Source: Paracoccus sp. SCSIO 75233 (lineage in GTDB: Bacteria > Pseudomonadota > Alphaproteobacteria > Rhodobacterales > Rhodobacteraceae). Taken from it: a DNA stretch of 28,278 nt. This document shows positions 7,991-16,174 of this stretch, in pieces (the first letter of the stretch is position 1; each line of letters starts with the position of its first letter). A program made the position numbers and the translations under genes. The notes under the pieces were generated by a model. The model saw only the letters and a program-made list of their open reading frames with translations. It did no database searches and was not told the origin of the DNA. The stretch spans positions 1 to 28,278 of the forward strand of contig NZ_CP115763.1 in the NCBI RefSeq assembly GCF_027912675.1. The letters run 5' to 3'.

Positions 7991-8018
7991 CGGGTAGCGA
8001 CAGCCATGCCGCTGCCCG
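7991..8018. other. Intercistronic hairpin between dctP and dctQ
   Basis: CGGGTAGCG (7991-7999) and CGCTGCCCG (8010-8018) form a 9-bp stem with one mismatch and a 10-nt loop in the 66-bp gap between dctP and dctQ. Hairpins here are common in transporter operons, where they protect or attenuate the message so that the periplasmic binding protein is made in excess. There is no T run, so it does not look like a full terminator. Confidence 0.45.
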
Positions 8019-8035
8019 CAGCCGTTATCTGTCGA

Positions 8036-9007
8036 TCATTCGACGGCCTGAATGCGCTCGACCATCTCGGAGCCGTATTCCGAAGTGTAGATGTCATAGG
8101 CATTCTGGGCGAGTTCGGCGAAAGGTGCCTTGTCGATATCCTCGACCACCTCCATGCCGTTCTCGCGCATGAGCGCAATGCCTTCCTCCTCAAGACGCGA
8201 CACCTCGGCGCGCGTGGCAGCTGCAGAGGCGGCGGCGGCTTCGCTGAACCAGCCCTTTTCCTCGTCCGACAGGCTGTCCCACAGGATCGGCGAGGCCAAG
8301 ATTACCGCCGGAGAATAAACATGTCCCGTCAGGCTGGCATGGTTCTGGACTTCCCAGAAATTCGACGCCGAGATCACGGTCACGGGGTTTTCCTGTCCAT
8401 CGACGACGCCTTGCTGCAGCGCGGTGAACAACTCGGGAAAGGCCATGGGTGTGGGCTCTGCGCCCATCTGGGCGAAGGCCTCCATGTGGACGCGGTTTTC
8501 CATGGTGCGCAGCTTGAGCCCCTCGAGGTCCGCCGGCGTGCGCACCGGGCGTTTGGAGTTGGTGACATGGCGGAAGCCGTTTTCCGACCAGGCCAGGCCC
8601 ACCAGGTCGTTCTCGCCGATCTTGGCCAGAAGCTCCTGCCCGATTTCCCCATCCAGCACGGCGCGTGCATGATCGTAGTCGCGGAACAGGAACGGCAGGT
8701 CGAGCGCGTAGGTCTCGGGCACGAAATTGCCCAGCGGCCCGGTCGAGGAGATCACCAGATCGAGCGAGCCGATCTGCAGGCCCTCGATCATGTCGCGCTC
8801 GCCGCCCAATGCCCCTGCCGCGGCTTGTTCGCCGGTCCATGCGCCGCCCGACAGCTCTTCGAGCGTGTCGAAGAAGGCTTCGGCCCCTACGCCGTAATGC
8901 GACGTTGCGCTCTGGGTGTGTCCGATGGTCACGCTTTGCTCTGCGAGGGCTGCGCTGGCGAACAGCGCCGCAGCGGCGGTTGTGGCGAAGATGGTCATCT
9001 TGGTCAT
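8036..9007 (-). CDS. dctP: TRAP transporter substrate-binding protein DctP
   Basis: A 323-residue periplasmic binding protein. A signal peptide is clear at residues 1-23 (FATTAAAALFASAALA followed by EQ). Family hallmarks are GFRHVTN with R146, LKLRTMEN with R167, the arginine that normally clamps the ligand carboxylate, and TALQQGVVDGQENP at 195-208. The start at ATG 9007 has GGGAGAA upstream; a longer frame to 9139 would only add sequence before the signal peptide. It lies 23 bp after denD. The likely ligand is D-erythronate, inferred from the operon. Confidence 0.94.
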   Translation of the reverse strand: MTKMTIFATTAAAALFASAALAEQSVTIGHTQSATSHYGVGAEAFFDTLEELSGGAWTGEQAAAGALGGERDMIEGLQIGSLDLVISSTGPLGNFVPETYALDLPFLFRDYDHARAVLDGEIGQELLAKIGENDLVGLAWSENGFRHVTNSKRPVRTPADLEGLKLRTMENRVHMEAFAQMGAEPTPMAFPELFTALQQGVVDGQENPVTVISASNFWEVQNHASLTGHVYSPAVILASPILWDSLSDEEKGWFSEAAAASAAATRAEVSRLEEEGIALMRENGMEVVEDIDKAPFAELAQNAYDIYTSEYGSEMVERIQAVE

Positions 9008-9030
9008 GTGTAATTCTCCCTTGAAATCGC

Positions 9031-10023
9031 TTAATCTTTTGTCATGCGGAGCTCGTGCTCGCGCAGGAGTTCCTCGAAATTTTGGTTCGACGCGAATCCG
9101 AGGCGGCGCGCGCGAGGCGTGTCGATATGGCCGGGCCATGTCTCGACGATGGCCTCGATGCCGGGGTCGCGCGCGTCGCGGATCAGGCGCACGGCGTCGG
9201 GCCCGGCAACACGGCGAAGCGCGTCGATCATCTCTGCGACGGACACTGTGAGGCCAGGCAGCGTGATCGTCGTGTCACCGTCCAACGCATCCTGGCCGAG
9301 TGCTATGACATGGCGCAGCGCCGCGATGGCATTGTCGGGCGATGCAAGGTGCAGCCTGAGGTCGCGGCGCACCGGAAGCGTCGCCGGCTCGCCCGCCATC
9401 GGTTCGCGGACGAGACCGCTGGCGAAACTTGAGGCCGCGCGATTGGGCCGCCCCGGCCGGACCGAGATTGTCGGAAACCGGATCGTGCGGCCACGCAGGA
9501 GTCCACGCCGCGCGGCATCCCGGATCAGCATCTCGCCCATGACCTTCTGCGTCCCGTAAGAGGACAGCGGCGTGGGCGGGGTGGTCTCGTCGATATCGGC
9601 ATTACCCGCGCAGCCGAAGACCGCCACCGATGAAGTGAAGATGAAGACAGGCGGCTCGGCCATCCGGCTCAGAGCCGACACGAAGTTGATGAGCGCGCGC
9701 AGGTTGACCTGAAGGCCAAGTTCGAAATCGGCCTCGGCGGCGCTGCTGACCACGGCGGCAAGGTGAACGATGACACCGGGCGCTTCGCCGGCAATGCGAT
9801 CCAGCACGTCGCGATCCGAGAGATCGCCCGGCAGTGCCTCGACCAGGGCGTGGCGCGATGCAAGCTCGCGGAGCGGGGCGTCGGAGATGTCGCAGGCGAG
9901 GATGCGGGTCACGCGGCGCGGCGATCCGTCGACCGTGATCTCGGGCCGGGCCGCCAGATCGTCGATCAGCATGCGACCGATGAACCCTCCGGCCCCCGTC
10001 ACGAGCAGCGTCGTCTCATCCAT
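9031..10023 (-). CDS. denD: D-erythronate dehydrogenase DenD
   Basis: A 330-residue short-chain (extended) dehydrogenase. The Rossmann motif TGAGGFIG lies at residues 9-16, the catalytic serine region FIFTSSVAVFG at 128-137 and the YxxxK pair at Y156/K160 (SSYGTQK). DenD oxidises D-erythronate at C2 with NAD to 2-oxo-tetronate, the first step of the pathway completed by OtnI, OtnK and OtnC. The start has GGGAGG 10 nt upstream. It is the first structural gene, 135 bp after the regulator, with candidate operators in that gap. The family also contains nucleoside-sugar epimerases, but gene company makes DenD the clear choice. Confidence 0.93.
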   Translation of the reverse strand: MDETTLLVTGAGGFIGRMLIDDLAARPEITVDGSPRRVTRILACDISDAPLRELASRHALVEALPGDLSDRDVLDRIAGEAPGVIVHLAAVVSSAAEADFELGLQVNLRALINFVSALSRMAEPPVFIFTSSVAVFGCAGNADIDETTPPTPLSSYGTQKVMGEMLIRDAARRGLLRGRTIRFPTISVRPGRPNRAASSFASGLVREPMAGEPATLPVRRDLRLHLASPDNAIAALRHVIALGQDALDGDTTITLPGLTVSVAEMIDALRRVAGPDAVRLIRDARDPGIEAIVETWPGHIDTPRARRLGFASNQNFEELLREHELRMTKD

Positions 10024-10063
10024 GCATCATCCTCCCGAATCAAACGCAGCGCCAACGCTACGC

Positions 10064-10094
10064 GCCAACTGGTCTGTTATCAAGGCCAGTTGGC
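10064..10094. promoter_or_regulatory. Candidate operator and promoter of the denD operon
   Basis: A perfect inverted repeat, GCCAACTGG (10064-10072) and CCAGTTGGC (10086-10094), is separated by 13 bp. The AACTGG half-sites resemble FadR-type GntR operators. A weak minus-strand -35 box TTGATA (10083-10078) lies within the spacer, with TAGCGT 17 nt further on. Regulator binding here would cover the promoter. The repeat is seen; the function is inferred. Confidence 0.55.
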
Positions 10095-10120
10095 ACAAGT
10101 GGGATCGATGATCCGTTAGG

Positions 10121-10138
10121 TAATTGTTTTTACAATTA
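10121..10138. promoter_or_regulatory. Second candidate GntR operator
   Basis: A perfect inverted repeat, TAATTGT and ACAATTA, with a 4-nt spacer lies 20 bp beyond the gntR stop. The TTGT/ACAA core is common in operators of FCD-type GntR proteins. Because of the short T run it could instead help end the gntR transcript. A further short repeat, GGATC-GAT-GATCC, lies at 10102-10114. Confidence 0.4.
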
Positions 10139-10158
10139 GAATTTAGGCCCCTGAAGCC

Positions 10159-10890
10159 TCAGGCGTCGATGGAGGCCAGCGTTGAGCGGTAGATTCGTTC
10201 GATATGTGTCTCGAAACAAGCCACGGCGGCGGCTGCGTCATGGACCTTGAGCGCGGCCAGAATCTCCGCGTGATCCTCGATGCTGGTCGCGATTGCATCG
10301 GTGCCGCCCATCACCCGGACGCGGTTGGGCATCATGTATCCGTAGAGTTCCTTGACGATGTCAGTGAGCACATCGTTGCCCGCGGCCTCGTAGATCGCGA
10401 AGTGAAATTCACGGTCGCAGATCAGGAACTCGACCGGCTTCGACAGGCTGCGCCGCTGCGCTGCGAGCGAGGCGTCGAGAAAGGCCAGTGCGTCCTGCGT
10501 TATCCGCGTGGCGGCACGGCTCACGACCTCCAACTCGACCACCAGGCGGGCATCGTTGATGTGATGGATGTCATTGGCATTGAGCCGGTTGCTGGAGACG
10601 ACGGTGCCTTCGCTGTCGCGCAAAAAATCCGACACGACGCGGGTGCGCGCGCCCTGCGATACCGCGAGGACGCCCTGTTCCGCGAGGATGCGCAGTCCCC
10701 CGCGCACCGATTCACGACTGACCTGCCACGCCTGCGCCAGATCGCGTTCGCTCGGCAACTCGTCGCCTACCGACAGCACGCCTGACGCTATCAGCCCCGA
10801 CAACTTGTCGGCCACCACCTCACGCACGCTGCGATGGACGAGCGTGTCCGCGTAGCCCGGAATGTCCTTGAAATCTTCTGTCTTGGCCAC
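10159..10890 (-). CDS. GntR family regulator (FadR/FCD type) of the erythronate operon
   Basis: A 243-residue protein. A winged helix-turn-helix occupies residues 20-86 (LPSERDLAQAWQVSRESVRGGLRILAEQGVL). The C-terminal FCD effector domain carries the usual metal-binding set D159, H163, H207 and H229. FCD regulators of this type are usually repressors released by a carboxylate; here that would be erythronate or a downstream keto acid. It is on the same strand as, and just upstream of, denD, with palindromes in the gap. Whether it is co-transcribed with the operon is not clear. Confidence 0.88.
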   Translation of the reverse strand: MAKTEDFKDIPGYADTLVHRSVREVVADKLSGLIASGVLSVGDELPSERDLAQAWQVSRESVRGGLRILAEQGVLAVSQGARTRVVSDFLRDSEGTVVSSNRLNANDIHHINDARLVVELEVVSRAATRITQDALAFLDASLAAQRRSLSKPVEFLICDREFHFAIYEAAGNDVLTDIVKELYGYMMPNRVRVMGGTDAIATSIEDHAEILAALKVHDAAAAVACFETHIERIYRSTLASIDA

Positions 10891-11059
10891 GGCTGTCCCC
10901 CTGGCGCGTATTTAGCGCAAGACGGGCTGACGAACCATCCCGATCCGTCGAAGCATTCTCTGTTCGTTCCTGTACGCTGGCCTTGTCAGGTTGTTTGTCC
11001 AGTCACGATGTTGCCCGATGGCCATCTTTCAAGCGACCATCCCGTTTGCCATTTCGCCC
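10891..11059. other. Intergenic region upstream of gntR
   Basis: No intact gene or clear promoter is seen. Open frames here are short and show no known motif. The region borders the transposase remnant that follows. Confidence 0.3.
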
Positions 11060-11225
11060 CAGGTTTCGGACGCGGAAGCCCGGCGGGTGCGATAGATTTC
11101 AGGGGTGGGGCGACGGCGTTCGGGGCCGGATGCAGTGATCTGATCCGGGCGGCGATTTCTGCGGCAAACCGGTCAACTCACGCCCGGATTGCCTCATAAC
11201 TGACCGTTACACCCCGCTCTGCCAT
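11060..11225 (-). pseudogene. IS6-family transposase remnant
   Basis: Minus-strand reading gives LMAERGVTVSYEAIRA, a stop codon in place of the expected tryptophan, then VDRFAAEIAARIRSLHPAP. This matches the N-terminal region of IS6-type transposases (the ERG-V-SYE-IR-W pattern). The frame is then lost, and no catalytic DDE region or terminal repeat remains. It is debris between the erythronate operon and the ribose genes, and evidence that the cargo was joined through insertion elements. Confidence 0.6.
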
Positions 11226-11368
11226 CAATCATATGGCACCTTATTTGGTCGGTGTCAGCGACGGGTCATCCCGCAGCCAGCGTTGTAGAGTCGCCCGGCT
11301 CATGCCGAGCCTCTGCGCCATCTATTTGCGGATCAGCCTGTCCTCGGCCAAGATATCCTTGAGCCGCT
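11226..11368 (-). pseudogene. Helix-turn-helix remnant, origin uncertain
   Basis: In one minus-strand frame, KQVKRLKDILAEDRLIRK is followed by a stop and then MAQRLGMSRATLQRWLRDD, ending at TAA 11244-11246. The second piece looks like the helix-turn-helix of a recombinase or transposase. The short length and in-frame stop suggest a degraded mobile-element gene, but I cannot name the family. Confidence 0.35.
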
Positions 11369-12262
11369 TTACCTGCTTAGGTTCTGAACGCTGATCTGAT
11401 CGATCCAGGGTATGGCCGATTGCGCCCCGGAATAAAGACAGGCCTGCGCGGACGCCCTGATTGCGACATCCAGTGCCTGTTCTGGTGCCATATGCGCGTG
11501 GAGCCCCGCTGCCAGATAACCCACAAATGTATCGCCGGCGCCGACTGTATCGACGGGTGTGATTTTCGGTGGCCTGATGTGTCGGGGCGCATCGCCCCCG
11601 GCGAGGATTGCGCCATCCGCACCGAGTGTCAGCGCAAGCCTGCGACCCGTAGTCTGACACCATTCCTGCGCGGCCTCCGCCGTCGGGGTCTGACCGAAAA
11701 TCGCCTGAAATTCGGTTTCATTCGCAATGACCATGTCGGCCAGACATGCCAGGCTGGCGCTTTCTGGCAAAACCGGTGCGACGTTCAAAACGCTGAAGGC
11801 CCCTGCCGCACGGGCCATTTCAATGGCTGTCCGGGTTGCTTCCTGTGGGACTTCCTGCTGGAGAATAACCGTGTTGCCAGCTTTCAGCCCGGATAAGGCA
11901 TCCCTGACGACCCCTGCGCTCAGACAGCTATTCGCACCGGGCAGAACCGCAATCGAGTTTTCCGCTGCCGCATCAATCTGGATCAGCGCAACACCAGTCG
12001 GCATGTCGCATTTTTGAACGGAAGTCAGATCGACACCGGATTCGGCAAGCGAGGCCGTCGCGGCGATACCATCGTCATCCCGTCCGATGCATGCGACAAG
12101 GCGGACAGCGGCTCCCGCACGCCTTGCGGCAAGCGCCTGATTGGCCCCTTTGCCGCCGGGCGTTTTCCGCAGCTCTGAACCCAGAACCGTTTCACCGGGC
12201 CGCGGCAGTTTCTGAACATGCGCGACATAGTCGAGGTTCACGGAACCGACGACATATATCAT
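11369..12262 (-). CDS. rbsK: Ribokinase
   Basis: A 297-residue PfkB-family sugar kinase, near the usual 300-310. The substrate-binding GGKGANQA lies at residues 36-43, the N-terminal NLDYV stretch at 9-13 and the nucleotide-site/catalytic motif DTVGAGDTF at 238-246, with D244 as the catalytic base. It phosphorylates ribose to ribose 5-phosphate in the cytosol. GGAGG lies just before ATG 12262. It follows the permease gene by 88 bp on the same strand. All key residues are present, so it may be active although the adjacent importer is broken. Confidence 0.9.
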   Translation of the reverse strand: MIYVVGSVNLDYVAHVQKLPRPGETVLGSELRKTPGGKGANQALAARRAGAAVRLVACIGRDDDGIAATASLAESGVDLTSVQKCDMPTGVALIQIDAAAENSIAVLPGANSCLSAGVVRDALSGLKAGNTVILQQEVPQEATRTAIEMARAAGAFSVLNVAPVLPESASLACLADMVIANETEFQAIFGQTPTAEAAQEWCQTTGRRLALTLGADGAILAGGDAPRHIRPPKITPVDTVGAGDTFVGYLAAGLHAHMAPEQALDVAIRASAQACLYSGAQSAIPWIDQISVQNLSR

Positions 12263-12350
12263 AACTTCCTCCGGTCCAATGAATGCAAGACATGCCCGGA
12301 GCTTCGAAATATGCGGTGACTTTCTGGGGCACTGCCGGGTCGTTGCACGT

Positions 12351-13343
12351 TCATGTCAGAAGGCGTTCACGATACTTGTCCAGAATGACGGCCAGAATGA
12401 TGACGATCCCGGTAATCATCTGGCGCACAAAATCGCTGAGACCAAGCAGGATCAGGCCATTGGCAAGCACACCGATGATAAACGCACCGAGCAGAGTGCC
12501 AAGCACTGAGCCGCGTCCACCGTTGAGGCTGGTGCCACCGATAATGACCGCAGCAATGGCATTAAGCTCGAACCCGTTTCCGATGATCGGGCTCGCGATA
12601 TTAAGGCGCGACATGTAGATTATTGCTGCGATGCCGACGACGGCGCCAGCGATGGTGAAAGTGGCGACTTTATAAAGAAATACCGGATGGCCCGCCAGAC
12701 GAACCGCTTCTTCGTTGTTGCCAATACCATAGATCAGCCGTCCGAACACGGTCCGGGTCAGCACAAACCATGCAATTGCCACAATCGCCAGTGCAACCAG
12801 AAACACGAGTGGCACACCAAAGACTGCCTGTGACCCGAACGCGTTGAAGGCCGGCGGGAACGAATAAATGGTGCGCGCGTCGGTCACCAGCAGAGCCGCA
12901 CCACGGGCGATGTTCAACATCCCCAGCGTGACAATGAAGGAAGGCAGACCCCAATATGCGGAAATAAATCCGTTAAGCAGACCGCAGATGATGCCAACGC
13001 CGACTGCCGCAAGCGTCGCCAGGGTAACGGCGGCGAATACGGGCAGGCCGGGAAGATTTATGACCGTCCCCGCAACAACCGCACACAAGGCCAGAACAGA
13101 ACCAACCGACAGGTCAATACCACCGATCAGAATGACGAAGGTGACACCGACCGCCAGTATCAGGTTGATGGTAACCTGCGTCAGGACATTCGTCAGATTG
13201 GCAAGCGTCAGGAAGTGATCCGAGGTCAGCGCGAAGAAGATCACAAGTGCGATAAGGGCAATGGCGATCCCCGAATCCCGGAAGACATTTTTCCAGACCA
13301 ATACGGGTTGCTCGGATGTGCGGGAAGGCTTGGCTTGCGACAT
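12351..13343 (-). CDS. rbsC: Ribose-type ABC transporter permease RbsC
   Basis: A 330-residue inner-membrane permease of the RbsC/XylH family, with about ten hydrophobic segments. Family landmarks are the GGIDLSVGSVLAL stretch and the C-terminal loop LNGGRGSVLGTLLGAF that contacts the ATPase. The start is placed at ATG 13343 (MSQAKPSRT), 8 nt after AGGAG; an upstream in-frame ATG at 13382 lies inside rbsA. It follows rbsA by 10 bp. Without an intact ATPase or a binding protein on this plasmid, it could only work with partners encoded elsewhere. Confidence 0.9.
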   Translation of the reverse strand: MSQAKPSRTSEQPVLVWKNVFRDSGIAIALIALVIFFALTSDHFLTLANLTNVLTQVTINLILAVGVTFVILIGGIDLSVGSVLALCAVVAGTVINLPGLPVFAAVTLATLAAVGVGIICGLLNGFISAYWGLPSFIVTLGMLNIARGAALLVTDARTIYSFPPAFNAFGSQAVFGVPLVFLVALAIVAIAWFVLTRTVFGRLIYGIGNNEEAVRLAGHPVFLYKVATFTIAGAVVGIAAIIYMSRLNIASPIIGNGFELNAIAAVIIGGTSLNGGRGSVLGTLLGAFIIGVLANGLILLGLSDFVRQMITGIVIILAVILDKYRERLLT

Positions 13344-13353
13344 CGGGGTGCTC

Positions 13354-14442
13354 CTAGGTTCTCGGGCCGGTTTTATAGGCATATGTCAGGAGTTGTTCTT
13401 CGGAAAATTCATCCCGTGTCAGCTCGCCCGTGATTGCATGGTTTGCCATCACCACAATGCGGTCGCACAGGGCCATCAGTTCGTAAAGCTCGGACGAAAC
13501 GATGATCAGGGACTTTCCGTCCCTGGCGAGTTGCCGGAGCAGTTCATAGATTTCGGACTTGGCCCCCACATCCACGCCGCGTGTGGGTTCGTCGAGTAGC
13601 AGGATGCTGGGATTCCGGGCCAGCCATTTGGCCAGAACGACCTTTTGCTGATTGCCGCCTGAAAGGGTGGAAACGGTATCCTGCAACCGACCGTATTTAA
13701 GACGCAGATCCTGCCCAAGCCGGGTGGCCAGTTCGTCTTCCCGGTGCCGGTCGATGATCCCGGCGCGGGAAACTGCTTTCAAATTGGCCAGACTGATATT
13801 GCTGGTGATCGGCATACTTAAAATGACGCCCTCATCGCGCCGGTCCTCGGTCACGAAGGCAAGGCCGTCTGCGATCGCCTGACGGGGTGCGGAATAGCGA
13901 TGTTCGTGATCGTTAAGGGAGATGCTTCCAGAAACGGCAGTATCGGCACCGAAGATGGCCCGCATCACTTCCGTTCGCCCAGCCCCGACCAGCCCCGCAA
14001 TACCAAGGATTTCGCCCGCATGCAGGTCAAAGGAAATCCCTTCGGGATGAGGAGAGGCGGCCGCGCGAAGGTTTTTCACAGACAATACGATTTCGGAATC
14101 GATGCGCGAACTGTGGTTTTCACCCATCTGATCGTTCAGACGGCGACCGACCATCCCCTGAATCAGATCTTCTTCATTTGTGTCGCTGATCGGTTTGGTA
14201 AACACGGTTGCGCCATTGCGCATGACCGTCACCCGATCGCAGTTATCCAGAATTTCATTAAGATGGTGCGATACCAGAACGACCGAAACACCTCTGGCCG
14301 AAAGCTGTGACACCAAATCAAAGAGCTTTTGCGATTCATGTGTCGTCAGGGTTGCCGTGGGTTCGTCCAGTATAAGAATGCGGCCCTGATTTTCGATGGC
14401 TCGCGCGATCTCGATAAGCTGGCGCTGAGCAAGTGAGATCAT
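13354..14442 (-). pseudogene. rbsA: 5'-truncated ribose ABC transporter ATPase RbsA
   Basis: RbsA normally has about 500 residues and two nucleotide-binding domains; only about 360 remain. The sequence starts at the signature ISLAQRQ of the first domain, followed by its Walker B ILILDEPTATLT. The first Walker A and everything before it are missing. The second domain is complete: GLVGAGRTE, LSGGNQQ and ILLLDEPTRGVDVG. At the break (14435-14442) the sequence switches to an oppositely oriented amino-acid permease fragment. The protein is unlikely to work as an importer ATPase. Confidence 0.88.
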
Positions 14443-14770
14443 CCGCGCGAGTTTGCAATCGGTCCATCATGGTCAACACGAAGCAGCCGCTGCAATCGGC
14501 CTCAATCGCTTTGACGAAATGCGATATATCTTGTTGCCCCAAGCGCTTCGAGTCGGGATTCCTCCCTTACTCGGATTTTCCATTTTAATCTTTCAGGGGA
14601 CATCACTGTGTTTCGCGATTGCCCTGCCGGAGCTTACCAGCAGAGCTTATGATATCGGCTCAACGACTTTTCGGTATTTCCCTGCGCTGCTTATGGCAGG
14701 CATACTTTACGCCGGAGTATCGATACCGACCTCGCTCCTTGTGGACCGTATCGCAATGAGGCGTGTGTGA
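14429..14770 (+). pseudogene. C-terminal fragment of a polar amino-acid ABC permease
   Basis: Plus-strand reading from about 14435 gives EIIRASLQSVHHGQHEAAAAIGL, the EAA loop of HisM/GlnP-type permeases, then YILLPQALRVGIPPLLGF and the last membrane segments, ending at TGA 14770. About 112 of the usual 220 residues remain. A stop codon (14426-14428) precedes the homologous part and there is no start, so it is a dead fragment. It abuts truncated rbsA head to head. No insertion sequence is visible at the join. Confidence 0.82.
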
Positions 14771-14826
14771 ACTTCAGCAGGTGCAGACTACGGTTGCCTC
14801 GCTACTCCGGAGTTGGTTGTTGTTTG

Positions 14827-15669
14827 TTAAAAGGTTGGTGGAGTATTTATCCACAGAATTGAAGCGGGGATGTCGCCCCTGTTCGCAAATCGATGCGGTC
14901 TGTGACTGGCAAAAGTCATGGAATCGCCCGGCTCAAGAATGAACTGCTCAGTTTCATCAAGTACAAGTTCGAGCGTTCCATCCAACATGAACAGGAACTC
15001 CTCTCCCTCGTGTTGATAGCTGTCACCGCTCGACGCGCCCGGCTCGACCATGAAAAGCAATGATTCCAGGACAGTTTCAACCCGAAACAACTGTTGGATT
15101 TCCACCCCGTTGAGATTCGCATCCAGAGGACGCCGCTCATGGGGGCGGACTACGAGTTGATGGTCGAGTGGTTCGCCACCAAGAACTTGTACTATGTTTG
15201 TGCCTAAAGCTGCGGCCAGTCGTTGCACGACGGCAATTGATGGATGGCTTATTGAACGTTCGATAGCGCTAAGATGTGATGCACTAAGATCTGTCGCTGC
15301 TCCCAGCTTTCGAAGGCTTATTTTCTTTGCGGTACGCAATCGCTGCAGTCGTGTTCCGAGGGACGCCTGGTCTACACCGGGTGAGGATTTGATTGAATTA
15401 GGATCGGCCTTCTGCAGGGCTAATTTGATACCAGCGGGATTCACTCCGGATCTGGCCAGATCCCGCACTATCTGCAGTCGCTTCATTTGCTCTAAAGAAT
15501 AGACCCGGAAGCCGGAGGCTGTTCGCATTACCTCGATGAAGCCGTGCTTCTCCCATTGGCGGATCATGGTTGTTGTCACGCCTAACATCGCTGCGACCTG
15601 TCCGATGTAAAGGTCGGCGTCTTGGGGTTTCTCGCTTGGATTCGCTATAGGATCGACATTCTCAGGCAT
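14827..15669 (-). CDS. MerR-XRE-cupin three-domain transcription regulator
   Basis: A 280-residue regulator with an unusual series of domains. A MerR-type winged helix occupies about residues 20-85 (YIGQVAAMLGVTTTMIRQWEKHG, then SGFRVYSLEQM). A second, XRE/Cro-type helix-turn-helix lies at 105-165 (SLRKLGAATDLSASHLSAIERS). A C-terminal cupin effector domain lies at 200-275 (HEGEEFLFMLDGTLEL, LEPGDSMTF). XRE-cupin regulators often control amine, amino-acid or nitrogen catabolism; an added MerR domain is known but uncommon. ATG 15669 is preferred over the upstream TTG codons. It lies on the same strand as, and downstream of, the cyclase-ade-M20-ridA genes, which are its likely targets. Confidence 0.88.
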   Translation of the reverse strand: MPENVDPIANPSEKPQDADLYIGQVAAMLGVTTTMIRQWEKHGFIEVMRTASGFRVYSLEQMKRLQIVRDLARSGVNPAGIKLALQKADPNSIKSSPGVDQASLGTRLQRLRTAKKISLRKLGAATDLSASHLSAIERSISHPSIAVVQRLAAALGTNIVQVLGGEPLDHQLVVRPHERRPLDANLNGVEIQQLFRVETVLESLLFMVEPGASSGDSYQHEGEEFLFMLDGTLELVLDETEQFILEPGDSMTFASHRPHRFANRGDIPASILWINTPPTF

Positions 15670-15876
15670 CAACAAGTCTCTTATTCCACGCGTGCCTTCT
15701 GGGCAAGCGCCTTGGCTGGCTCGAACGCAGCTTAACTTTCACCCTGTGCTCAATGATATTTTCGGCATGCCACCGGAAACAGCATAGATTATGTCACCGG
15801 TGGTGGTGTGGCTCGGCAGTAGCAAGTCGCTCGCGAGCGCGCTTTTGATTGCGCTGTAGCGAAGTGAGCGGCTTGC

Positions 15877-15889
15877 GGGGGGGGGGGGG
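15877..15889 (+). repeat. Homopolymer of 13 G
   Basis: An unbroken run of 13 G on the plus strand, in the gap upstream of the MerR-XRE-cupin regulator. Such tracts change length easily by slipped-strand pairing and can vary expression; they are also common places for sequencing errors. Confidence 0.8.
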
Positions 15890-16174
15890 CAGCGATGTTC
15901 TCCGGCGGGTCGAGTTGTTGAGTTCAACCCCTTACGGGGAACGCCGGTGACCGATGACATGATGACCCGCAAAGGCCCGTCGCATCAACCGCGAAACCGA
16001 CCGGAGCCAATCAGGCGCGCGAAAATCTCTGAACCATCCGCCAGAACTCTCTGCTAACAGCCGTGAGTCAGTACAAAGTTCAGCGAATGCAGGTCAGAGC
16101 CTCCTCCAAGTGAGAATACGGGGTCCCAATTCCGCGGTGATTGAAAACTGGTTTCAGAAAGCACCGTGGCGGCC

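Noticed and set aside
7763..9013. 416-codon plus-strand open frame opposite dctQ and dctP
   Set aside because: It is antisense to clear transporter genes, with no recognisable domain or start signal.
15739..15972. 77-codon minus-strand frame running through the 13-G tract
   Set aside because: It has no ribosome-binding site or motif, and the PPPP stretch comes from the homopolymer. I see no support for a gene.
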